Part shown: one piece after another, positions 8,590 through 16,183 of the stretch
Position numbering within the stretch: the first letter of the stretch is position 1
Layout of the letters: each line of letters opens with the position of its first letter
Source: an uncultured Bacilli bacterium
GTDB taxonomy: Bacteria > Bacillota_I > Bacilli_A > RF39 > UBA660
Assembly: GCA_947631345.1 (NCBI GenBank)
Contig: CANRKW010000009.1
Location: 1 to 19,615 of the forward strand
Direction: 5' to 3'
DNA: 19,615 nucleotides
Position numbers and translations under genes: made by a program
The notes under the pieces: generated by a model
Database searches by the model: none
Told to the model about the DNA's origin: nothing
The model's input: the letters and a program-made list of their open reading frames with translations, nothing else

Positions 8590-9054
8590 ATGAAAGAAGC
8601 GATAGGAAGTTCATGGATGCTTGGACTAGCAGTGACATTTATCGTTCTTTTTGCCTCTTATTTAGCTGTTTCAATTAATTATGCGAAGGCCTTTAAAGTT
8701 AAAAATGAAATAATAAATATGATAGAGTCTAATCAAGGCTTTAAAAGAAGCACTTATGGCACTGGTATTGATAAAATTGATATTAACATTTTAAGAAATT
8801 CTAATATAGTTGAAAACAAGATTTATGCTTATTTGAAAGATATTGGTTATGCTAATACTGTTGTAACTAGTGATGACTGTAATAAATATGGTGATTATGG
8901 TCAAGGTGGTTATTGTGTGAAAAAAGTTCAAAATGGAAGTGGATACACTTATAAAGTAACCACATTTATCAAAATTGAGCTACCTATTTTTAATTTTAAA
9001 GTTTTAGTTCCTATTGGAGGAGAAACAAAAACATTGTATTATGTAAATGATTAA
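8590..9054 (+). CDS. TadE-like pseudopilin candidate (MKEA start)
   Basis: 154 residues. MKEAIGSSW leads into a TM helix (about 10-30), then a helical stalk (NYAKAFKVKNEIINMIE) of the kind following the membrane segment in TadE/TadF proteins. A variable middle with Cys 97 and 109 and a beta-rich C-terminus (about 118-154) ending KTLYYVND follow. AGGAGA precedes the ATG. It sits between a smaller pilin-like gene and a CpaE/TadZ-like gene, the neighbourhood of minor pilins in Tad loci. Membrane-anchored, exposed outside. The TadE link is inference from architecture and context. Confidence 0.78.
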   Translation: MKEAIGSSWMLGLAVTFIVLFASYLAVSINYAKAFKVKNEIINMIESNQGFKRSTYGTGIDKIDINILRNSNIVENKIYAYLKDIGYANTVVTSDDCNKYGDYGQGGYCVKKVQNGSGYTYKVTTFIKIELPIFNFKVLVPIGGETKTLYYVND

Positions 9055-9069
9055 ACTGGAGGTAAAAGA

Positions 9070-10065
9070 ATGAATGTTATTATAGCAAATAAATATAGTG
9101 AAATGCTTAAAGGTTCACAAATAGAAATTATTAAATTTTTAGAAGGTGTTTTTAATGTAGATTACATTATAAATGAATTTAGCAATTTTTATTTTGATAG
9201 GATGATATTAGATATAACTGCTTTAGAAAATTATACTAATTTAGATAATTTACAAAAGTTAAGTATTAATTTTGATATGACAAAAGTAATACTATTATTA
9301 GATGACAATGAAGAAAATGCTAATACTGATTATCTATCTAAAATAATTAGTATGGGTATATATAACTTTACAAGAAATTTAGATGGAGTTAAATATTTAC
9401 TTGAAAATCCTAATTCATATAGAGATGTAGCGCATTTACATAATGTTAATAGTGTAAATAATACATTAACTGAAGCACAAGATAGTAGTTTAACTAATAC
9501 TAGAGTTATTGGTGTAAAGTCACTTACTAAATGTGCAGGATCTACTACATTAATATATATGATGAAAAAACATTTAGAAAGTAATTATTCAGTAAACGCA
9601 ATTGAAATAGATAAAAGAGATTTTAGCTATTTTGAAGATGATGATATGATATCTACTACTAGTCAAGATTTTCCTAAAGAACTAATGAAAAGAAGAGATA
9701 CTAATGTAATATTAGTAGATTTAAATGAATATCAAGATACTGATATATGTAATGATGTTATCTATCTTTTAGAACCTTCTATAATTAGATTAAACACATT
9801 ATTAAAAAGAGATAGACTAATATTTAAAAAATTAGCTAATTCTAAAATAGTATTATGTAAAAGTAATGTTGCTAATAGTGATTTAAATGTATTTGAATAT
9901 GAAACTGGATCTAAAATATTCTATAATTTACCTTCATTAGATGAAAGAAAGAATAATTTAAAAGAAATAAATGGATTATTAAGTAAATTAGGATTTGCTA
10001 AACAAAGTACTGGAGTAGTAGAAGAAAATAACAAAAATAAATTATTAGGAATGTTTAAATTTTAA
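9070..10065 (+). CDS. CpaE/TadZ-like protein with degenerate P-loop
   Basis: 331 residues, cytoplasmic, no signal or TM. Residues 1-115 look like an atypical receiver-type domain (MILDITAL, KVILLLDD, then MGIYNFTRNLDGVKYLLENP), the N-terminal layout of CpaE/TadZ. Residues about 144-310 resemble a MinD/ParA-fold domain: VIGVKSLTKCAGSTTLIYMM sits where CpaE proteins have KGGVGATT-type loops, and VILVDL (213-218) matches Walker B. The signature lysine and the P-loop lysine are both displaced or missing, so ATP hydrolysis may be lost, as in some TadZ proteins. In Tad systems TadZ/CpaE places the pilus machine at its site in the cell. It follows two pseudopilin-like genes with an AGGAGG-like site (TGGAGG). 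A ParA-like conjugation protein is the alternative. Confidence 0.72.
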   Translation: MNVIIANKYSEMLKGSQIEIIKFLEGVFNVDYIINEFSNFYFDRMILDITALENYTNLDNLQKLSINFDMTKVILLLDDNEENANTDYLSKIISMGIYNFTRNLDGVKYLLENPNSYRDVAHLHNVNSVNNTLTEAQDSSLTNTRVIGVKSLTKCAGSTTLIYMMKKHLESNYSVNAIEIDKRDFSYFEDDDMISTTSQDFPKELMKRRDTNVILVDLNEYQDTDICNDVIYLLEPSIIRLNTLLKRDRLIFKKLANSKIVLCKSNVANSDLNVFEYETGSKIFYNLPSLDERKNNLKEINGLLSKLGFAKQSTGVVEENNKNKLLGMFKF

Positions 10066-10114
10066 CAAATTTAGACATTTTTTTAATTTATGAGTGTAAA
10101 GTTACAATATTTGT

Positions 10115-10143
10115 TTGACATATACTTAAATTTATATTAAAAT
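10115..10143 (+). promoter_or_regulatory. Promoter of the VirB2-like gene
   Basis: A consensus TTGACA (10115-10120) lies 17 bases before TAAAAT (10138-10143). The start codon is at 10168 behind GAAGGAGA. Together with the terminator at 10606 it makes the VirB2-like gene its own transcription unit, suiting a subunit needed in large amounts. Confidence 0.72.
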
Positions 10144-10167
10144 TATATGTAGAAAGAAGGAGAAATT

Positions 10168-10596
10168 ATGAATATTATGAATTTATTTTATTTGATGGCT
10201 ACAATTGATAGTATGGACGATCCTACTGCATTTTGTGGGACATTAACACCTGTTTGGACAATTGTTGGATATGTCATCTTTGCAATTAAAATTGTTGTAC
10301 CATTGTTATTAATAGTAACTGGTATGCTAACACTAGCTCAAGCAGTTATGAAAAAAGAAGAAAAGGATATAAAAGCAGCACAAAATTTATTAATTAAAAA
10401 GATTATCGCAGCAGTCTTAGTATTCTTTGTAATAACAATAGTTACATTAGTTGTAGGTTTAGTTTATCAAGATGGTGATTGGAACGAATGCGTAAAATGT
10501 GCTATTCATCCGTTTGAAAAAAAGAATAGTTGCTATGTTTTAGATAAGCCAGCAAGTTCAACAACAAATACTGATACTACAACAGGTGATAATTAA
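10168..10596 (+). CDS. VirB2/TrbC-like two-TM pilin candidate
   Basis: 142 residues. Two hydrophobic helices (about 31-58 and 78-99) are joined by a charged loop KKEEKDIKAAQNLLIKK, giving the hairpin of VirB2/TrbC and the related two-TM T4SS proteins of Gram-positive bacteria. Cys 23 lies before TM1, and Cys 108, 111 (C-V-K-C) and 122 after TM2. The last 15 residues are Ser/Thr/Asn/Asp-rich. No clear cleavable signal peptide. It opens the T4SS block under its own promoter and terminator. The hairpin is clearly related to the C-terminus of the next protein. Function as pilin or channel subunit follows from architecture and gene order; a VirB2 signature as such is not conserved enough to prove it. 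Confidence 0.72.
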   Translation: MNIMNLFYLMATIDSMDDPTAFCGTLTPVWTIVGYVIFAIKIVVPLLLIVTGMLTLAQAVMKKEEKDIKAAQNLLIKKIIAAVLVFFVITIVTLVVGLVYQDGDWNECVKCAIHPFEKKNSCYVLDKPASSTTNTDTTTGDN

Positions 10597-10605
10597 TATT
10601 ATAAT

Positions 10606-10632
10606 AAAAGTTCTATTATTTAGGGCTTTTTT
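10606..10632 (+). terminator. Intrinsic terminator after the VirB2-like gene
   Basis: AAAAGTTCT (10606-10614) pairs with AGGGCTTTT (10622-10630), using two G-T pairs, around a 7-base loop, and ends in a T run to 10632. Weaker than a GC-rich terminator, but well placed 10 bases after the stop codon. Confidence 0.6.
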
Positions 10633-10657
10633 ATTTTGGCTAATTTTTTAAATATTA

Positions 10658-10686
10658 TTGATTTATAGTGTAAATTAGTTTATAAT
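10658..10686 (+). promoter_or_regulatory. Promoter of the main T4SS operon
   Basis: TTGATT (10658-10663) and TATAAT (10681-10686) are 17 bases apart. AAAAAGGAG (10696-10704) precedes the ATG at 10710. No other good promoter is seen before the genes that follow without real gaps to the window edge. Confidence 0.65.
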
Positions 10687-10709
10687 TTTAGTAGTAAAAA
10701 GGAGTTTTT

Positions 10710-12815
10710 ATGAAAAATAAGTTTTTAAAATATATATTTGTATTTTTTGTAGTATTCTTATCTTTTGATATTAGTGTAAAGGCTGATACAACATACACTT
10801 GTAAATACAGAGTAAATCTTGAAGATGTAACACCTAATGAATTTGATGTGGTATTGGAATTTATAAAAGACGATTATGATTATAATAATTTTGCAAAGGT
10901 TCTTATTAATGGAAAAGAGTATGATTTTGATAATCCTACATATAATCCAAGTGATTTTGACCTTGTGATTAATGCATCTGGTTCTCGTTCTATTACATTT
11001 TCTAAATCAACTGCGGAATCACTTTATAATGATTTGGTATCTAATGATTATTCTTGCCCTGAAACTTCTATAAAAGTTAACAGAGAAACAGGAAGGGCTA
11101 ATTATTACAATATATCATTTGCATCTAAAACAGAAATAAATAATCCTAGAGAGTATATACAATTAACTAATGTTGATAGACAAGTGCAAGAATTAACTAC
11201 TTCTAATGAACTAGTAGAAAGTTTAAAAAATGGCGGATTTTCGTGTGAATATGATATCGGAACAAAATTTCAACAAAATGGTATTGGAAATGATATAAAT
11301 ATAACAGTACCTGTAAGAATTTATTTTTCAAATGGTACAGCAAAAATATATGTTAATGAAAGAGAATTTAAAAATAGTTTGGGACTTTCAAGTTTTATGC
11401 TACCTAATATTTACTATGGTGCTAGTGGGGATTATACTGGTAAATTTAATTTGGCTTATATAAGTAATTATGAAAGTGTAGCAAAGAGTTATTATGATGC
11501 TGCTGTACGTGGAAATAGTATTTCATGCCCAGCTCTTCATTATCATAAGGCTTATAATATAAATAATGGTGTGAATACTTTATACATTGATAGTGCAAAA
11601 GATTCTACTGATTCAGTTAGTGCTAAAAATACACCCGTAATTGAAAATGTAAATCTTGACTGTAATTATGGTGAAGTAGTTTTAAGAGGCTCAGGTAATA
11701 ATGTACAAGTTGAAAATGCAGAATTAAGATTAAAAATTTCAAATGGTACTGCTCAATTATATATAAATAATAAAAAAGTTGAGGCAGACAAAACTATGTT
11801 ATCAGATTATGTCACTATATATGATCGAGATTTTCATTTAGGTTTTGCTTGGGATGATGGATTTAGTAAATTAATAAGAGAATTGTATAATAAGACAATA
11901 GCTGGTGGTTCGAGATGTCCTGTTATTAATATTAATTTAGATTTAGGTAATCATTCTAGTGATTTAGATATTGCCACTTTTAATGCTTATACTGAAGAAG
12001 AAGCATCGCAAGGTGGTATTTCAGGAGAATTATTTAGTCCAAGACCTGAAGAAAGTAATGTATGTTATAATAGTTTTAAAGCTAATGATAATTTTAAAAG
12101 CCTTAAAAGAGATCTTCAAATTAAGTTTTACAAAAGTAGTGAAAACGGAACTATTAAAAATATGGTAGAAGTAAGGTATGGTAACAGAATAGCTGAAAAT
12201 GAATTTGGAACTAGTATTGGTATTTTTGAATATAATAATGATTATGGTAATCGTATTCCATTATTTTCAGGTTATTTTAATGGTAATGTAACCCTAATTT
12301 TAGAGGCAAATCAATTACAAAACTTTTTTCCAGAAGATGGAACTTGTAGAAAGGTTTATTTAGGTGTGGATGGAAACGAGACTTTTGATACTTGGAATTA
12401 TCACGTTTCTGGTGATCAAAATAGTTTAAAAGACGCATATGGTGAAGTTTATACAGCTGTTGATAAGTCCATATCTTCAATTAATGAAGAAGAAGAGAAA
12501 GCTTCCAAAAATCCTATGAAAAGATTAGGAACTTGTGCAAAAATATTAGGCAGTGCAAGTGAAGACGGAACAGTTGCACATATATTAAATATTATTTATA
12601 ATATAATGAAAATAGTTGCAATTATTTGGGCTATTGTAATGACAATGATAGATCTTACACAAGAAGTATTTAACAATAAAGAAAAGTTGACTCCAACTTT
12701 AACAAAAATCGCTAAAAGACTTGTAATGTTAGTAATTATATTTTTCCTTCCAACAATAATAGATATAATTGGTAACATAATCGGTATAGACGATGTATTA
12801 TGTGGCATTAAGTAA
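10710..12815 (+). CDS. Surface protein: four Cys-framed repeats fused to VirB2-like hairpin
   Basis: 701 residues, no named family recognised. Signal peptide 1-25 (ends VKA). Four diverged extracellular repeats follow, each opening with a Cys near the motif C-x-Y or C-Y and closing with a Cys, CP in the first three: Cys 31-116, 179-273, 318-403, 452-546 (spacings 85, 94, 85, 94), presumably one disulfide each. A linker carries Cys 609. The C-terminus has two TM helices (about 624-648 and 670-693) with a charged loop, aligning well with the VirB2-like protein upstream (shared pattern K-I-V, L-x-Q-x-V, K-E, then V-x-x-x-F-F). It opens the T4SS operon, 19 bases before the VirB6-like gene. A surface-exposed channel or pilus-base subunit is the likely role; adhesion is possible. 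Confidence 0.82.
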   Translation: MKNKFLKYIFVFFVVFLSFDISVKADTTYTCKYRVNLEDVTPNEFDVVLEFIKDDYDYNNFAKVLINGKEYDFDNPTYNPSDFDLVINASGSRSITFSKSTAESLYNDLVSNDYSCPETSIKVNRETGRANYYNISFASKTEINNPREYIQLTNVDRQVQELTTSNELVESLKNGGFSCEYDIGTKFQQNGIGNDINITVPVRIYFSNGTAKIYVNEREFKNSLGLSSFMLPNIYYGASGDYTGKFNLAYISNYESVAKSYYDAAVRGNSISCPALHYHKAYNINNGVNTLYIDSAKDSTDSVSAKNTPVIENVNLDCNYGEVVLRGSGNNVQVENAELRLKISNGTAQLYINNKKVEADKTMLSDYVTIYDRDFHLGFAWDDGFSKLIRELYNKTIAGGSRCPVININLDLGNHSSDLDIATFNAYTEEEASQGGISGELFSPRPEESNVCYNSFKANDNFKSLKRDLQIKFYKSSENGTIKNMVEVRYGNRIAENEFGTSIGIFEYNNDYGNRIPLFSGYFNGNVTLILEANQLQNFFPEDGTCRKVYLGVDGNETFDTWNYHVSGDQNSLKDAYGEVYTAVDKSISSINEEEEKASKNPMKRLGTCAKILGSASEDGTVAHILNIIYNIMKIVAIIWAIVMTMIDLTQEVFNNKEKLTPTLTKIAKRLVMLVIIFFLPTIIDIIGNIIGIDDVLCGIK

Positions 12816-12834
12816 GAAAGAAAGGTGGTAATAA

Positions 12835-15288
12835 ATGGCAATTCCAATTTTATGGCAAATTTGTTTAGCAATTGATGCATTAATTTACAATATTGCAACT
12901 CAAATAATTCACGTGTTTTTTGAAGTTGCTTTGATTTCAACTAATGTTTCAGCATTGAGTGAAGATTTGAATTTTGTGATAGGGCGAGTTATGATGCTTT
13001 CAGGTGTCGTTGCGCTTTTTGCCTTATCTGTTTACTTGATTACGAGTATGACTAATCCCACTACTGATAGTAAAAATGGAAACGGGCAAAAATACCTACA
13101 AAATATTATAATTGCAGTTGTTTTGCTAGCAAGTTCAACATTTATTTTTGATATTTTAAATAATTTATATGCAGCTGTTATAAATAACAATGTTATACCT
13201 AAAATTGTTTATGGGGATTGGGAAGAACACGAATATGGCAACGAAGGACCTGATATGGGGAATATTGATGAAATGGCTTCCGAATTTATTAATGGTTCAT
13301 TTTTGACTGCATTTTTTAGGCCTACTGATGGAAATAATTGTGAGGGAAGTTCAACGGCTTGGTGTACAACATATAATCGTGTGAAAGCTGGTAATGGAAC
13401 TCTTATGGATCTTATACCTTATGCTTCTGATACAATTAGGTTTACTTATACACCATTTATTTCTGGAATATTCGGAATAGTTATGTGTTATTACTTTTTT
13501 AGATATACTATTGAACTTGCTACCCGTGTATTTAGACTATTGCTTTTACAAGTACTTTCACCAATACCATTTATAATTTCTATTATACCTCAACAACATA
13601 ATAGATTAACTACTTTTTGGACTGTTTATTTTCAAAATTATGTTCAAGCCTTTGTAAGAATACTGACAGTTTATATGGCATTTATGTTATTTGGACTTGT
13701 TACAACTAATGGTTCAATGGCAGTCACTGGTGCTTTACTTTTGGATATATCTGGCTTTGCTAAAATTCTATTATGTATAGGTTTATTTCACGCTTGTCAA
13801 GAATTACCTAGACTGGTTGATCAAATTTTAGGAACACACTTTGGTGGAAAACCTGATGGAAACTTTGGTTTAAGAGCAGTTCTTGGAGCAACTATTGGTG
13901 GTCTTGTTGGTATGGCTGGAGGTGCAATTGCCGGTGGTGTTACAGGTGGTGCTGGAGGAGCAGTATTAGGTGCTGCAACTGGACTTGCAAATGGAGGTTT
14001 TGCAGGTTCTAGAGGAACACTATTTGCTGCTGGCAGAGGTGTTGCAGCCAGTGTTGCCCACGCTGGTAGACTAGGTACAGCAGTTCGAGATATTGGATTA
14101 GGAGGATTTTTATTAGGTAAAGCTGATAGATTAACTGGTGGAGAGTATAGAGAAAAACGCAGAACAGAAGAACTTGAAAAACAAAAAACAGAAATTGGTA
14201 AAGGACTTTCAAAAGCTAATAAAGGTAAATCTTCACTTGACAATATAAAACAAGCATATGATGCTGAATTTGACAAAAAAAATACTACTTCAAGGGAGGA
14301 TTTCTTGAAAGGCGATGCTAAGTTGTCTGCACTGCAAGCGGAACATGATGCTAATTTGGAAGCTGGTTTATATAGTGGTGATTCAGGTCTTGAACGAGAA
14401 AAGTATGACCTTGATGTAATTAAAGCCAGAAGAAGTTTTTTATCTTCAATGTATGATCAACAAAGAAAAATTTCACAAGAACAATTTATGCGTGCTGGTC
14501 TTGATAAAAATGTTGCTTTAGATAATGCTAAACATAGATTTGCTTCGCTTGATAGTTATATAGCAGATGATAGCAGATATAAGAAACTAACTTCACAATT
14601 AAATGTAGCGACAACTGATGAGGAAAGAAGCAGAATAACTAGTGATATTGAAGCAAGAAGAAATGCTTTAACTGCAGAATATGGCGAAAGACAACATTTA
14701 TCAAGCTTTGATACTTATTTAAGAAATAAAGGTATTGATTCTTCTACATTAAGCGATGAGGCAAGAAATAATTACCAAAGAGCTTATAATGATGCATTAC
14801 TATCTGAAGAATTTAGACAAGGCTATAAATCATTTGACGACTTTAAATATGAAAATTCTGAATATACTAAATTAAAAGCTAAAATCGATAGAGGAGAATA
14901 TGCAAGTGCTGCAGATTTAGCTTATGATACAGATAGATTAAAAGCAATGGGAGACGAGTTACAAGAATTTTATAATGCTCAATATACGCAAGAAAATGGT
15001 GATTGGTTAACTAGAATTAACAGTGCTGAACCTGAAGTTGGTGCAATTAGAGAAGCTAAAGAAGAATATGAAAGCTTCCGTCAAAGATATGGATATGATG
15101 GTGAAGATAATCGTTCTGCTGCATCTTATGATCAATATACTGCTTCAAAAGATAAATATAAGAAAGAAGCAAAACAATATAATAGACAAACAGAAGCTAT
15201 TGATATTCAATTAGATGAAATTCGTACTAGCGAAGGACATAAACGTAGAGAAGTTGCCAATAAAGATAAATTTATGAGAAATCACTAA
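12835..15288 (+). CDS. VirB6/TrbL-like T4SS membrane channel protein
   Basis: 817 residues. Hydrophobic segments at about 50-70, 88-110, 205-222, 230-252, 262-290 and 305-322 form a polytopic core. An extracellular loop with Cys 169 and 177 falls between the second and third. A Gly/Ala-rich stretch (about 336-430) that may also enter the membrane comes next, then about 380 charged, helical, probably coiled-coil residues (436-817) predicted in the cytoplasm. This core-plus-Gly-rich-plus-long-tail design is common in VirB6-like proteins of Gram-positive conjugative elements (Tn916 Orf15 type and relatives). It lies before PrgI and VirB4 genes, matching that role as inner-membrane channel. AAGGTGG precedes the ATG. 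Codons favour ATT for Ile more than the VirB4 gene does. Confidence 0.83.
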   Translation: MAIPILWQICLAIDALIYNIATQIIHVFFEVALISTNVSALSEDLNFVIGRVMMLSGVVALFALSVYLITSMTNPTTDSKNGNGQKYLQNIIIAVVLLASSTFIFDILNNLYAAVINNNVIPKIVYGDWEEHEYGNEGPDMGNIDEMASEFINGSFLTAFFRPTDGNNCEGSSTAWCTTYNRVKAGNGTLMDLIPYASDTIRFTYTPFISGIFGIVMCYYFFRYTIELATRVFRLLLLQVLSPIPFIISIIPQQHNRLTTFWTVYFQNYVQAFVRILTVYMAFMLFGLVTTNGSMAVTGALLLDISGFAKILLCIGLFHACQELPRLVDQILGTHFGGKPDGNFGLRAVLGATIGGLVGMAGGAIAGGVTGGAGGAVLGAATGLANGGFAGSRGTLFAAGRGVAASVAHAGRLGTAVRDIGLGGFLLGKADRLTGGEYREKRRTEELEKQKTEIGKGLSKANKGKSSLDNIKQAYDAEFDKKNTTSREDFLKGDAKLSALQAEHDANLEAGLYSGDSGLEREKYDLDVIKARRSFLSSMYDQQRKISQEQFMRAGLDKNVALDNAKHRFASLDSYIADDSRYKKLTSQLNVATTDEERSRITSDIEARRNALTAEYGERQHLSSFDTYLRNKGIDSSTLSDEARNNYQRAYNDALLSEEFRQGYKSFDDFKYENSEYTKLKAKIDRGEYASAADLAYDTDRLKAMGDELQEFYNAQYTQENGDWLTRINSAEPEVGAIREAKEEYESFRQRYGYDGEDNRSAASYDQYTASKDKYKKEAKQYNRQTEAIDIQLDEIRTSEGHKRREVANKDKFMRNH

Positions 15289-15309
15289 TTCTAGAAAGGA
15301 GAAAAGAAT

Positions 15310-15630
15310 ATGAATAATAATATGTATATGATACCTGCTAATGCTAAAAGAAGTATGTTAATACTAGGTGTATTTAGATGGGTAGATTTGATTATATTTG
15401 GTAGTGGAATATTTCTAACTTTCATATTTCTATTAGCAATTCCTAATGGAAATATAGTACTAGATATTATAAAAATAGTTCCTATTTGTATATGTTCATT
15501 TCTAGTACTTCCTATTCCTTATTACCATAATGTATTATCATTTATTAAAGATTTATACCTATATTTAGTTGGTAGAAAAGTATACTTATGGAAAGGTTGG
15601 TGTATAAAAAGTGAATACCAAGAAAAATAA
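15310..15630 (+). CDS. PrgI-family T4SS membrane protein (VirB3-like)
   Basis: 106 residues. MYMIPANAKRSMLILG leads into two close TM helices (about 24-44 and 50-70), then a short cytoplasmic tail with R-K-V-Y-L-W-K-G-W, the aromatic ending typical of the PrgI family. PrgI-family proteins take the VirB3 place in Gram-positive T4SSs and work with VirB4 at the membrane. A strong AGAAAGGAG site precedes the ATG. Its 3' end overlaps the next gene by 20 bases, so translation is probably coupled. Confidence 0.87.
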   Translation: MNNNMYMIPANAKRSMLILGVFRWVDLIIFGSGIFLTFIFLLAIPNGNIVLDIIKIVPICICSFLVLPIPYYHNVLSFIKDLYLYLVGRKVYLWKGWCIKSEYQEK

Positions 15631-16183
15631 AGTTGATTCAAGAAGTTTAAAATATGCAGAAAATTGGCTTCCTATTAAATCAATATTAAATGGAGCTATT
15701 CAATTAGAAGATAATTTACAAGTAACAGGGGTTAAAATATTACCTAAAAACATCTTTATAATGGATAGTGAAAGTCAAAGAAATACTATATATAATTTAA
15801 GAAATCTATATAATAGTATAGACTATGAATTTTGGCTTATTGTAGCAGATAGACCAGTAGACATAAATATATATTTAGGACAATTACAACTTCTATATAA
15901 TAATGTAACAACTCCTATAATGAAAAAATTAGTTATGCAAGACATTAATAAAGCAAATCTATTTATGAGTAAAGAAATAGGAGTAGCAGATACTGAATAC
16001 TATTTGTTATTTAAAGATAAAAAACCTGAAATTATTGCTAAAAAAATTCAAAATTTAATAACTGGATTTGCTAGTTGTGGACTTACTGCTATACAAACTA
16101 GTAATGATGATTTAAGAGTTTTAATCGATGGATTCTTAAATGATGGGGGAAAAGCTGAATTTGGGACGGTGATGAGTGAATGA
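15611..16183 (+). CDS. TraC-like domain protein (VirB4 N-terminal part, separate gene)
   Basis: 190 residues, cytoplasmic. The pattern YAENWLPIKSILNGAIQLED, then V-x-x-I-x-x-x-N-I-F, a helix of the NLRNLYNSI type, and WLIVADRPVDINIYLGQL corresponds to the N-terminal TraC/VirB4 domain that precedes the ATPase in VirB4-like proteins of Gram-positive and Patescibacteria-type T4SSs. Here it is a gene of its own. The start is GTG at 15611, inside the PrgI gene, with only a distant AAAGG; coupling to PrgI translation would compensate. Its TGA stop overlaps the VirB4 ATG (ATGA). Probably joins VirB4 and PrgI at the inner membrane. Confidence 0.78.
   Translation: MNTKKNKVDSRSLKYAENWLPIKSILNGAIQLEDNLQVTGVKILPKNIFIMDSESQRNTIYNLRNLYNSIDYEFWLIVADRPVDINIYLGQLQLLYNNVTTPIMKKLVMQDINKANLFMSKEIGVADTEYYLLFKDKKPEIIAKKIQNLITGFASCGLTAIQTSNDDLRVLIDGFLNDGGKAEFGTVMSE

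Noticed and set aside
13821..14276. Minus-strand 151-codon ORF rich in Pro/Ala
   Set aside because: It is the complement of the Gly/Ala-rich part of the VirB6-like protein, a usual artefact of GGT/GCT-rich codons.
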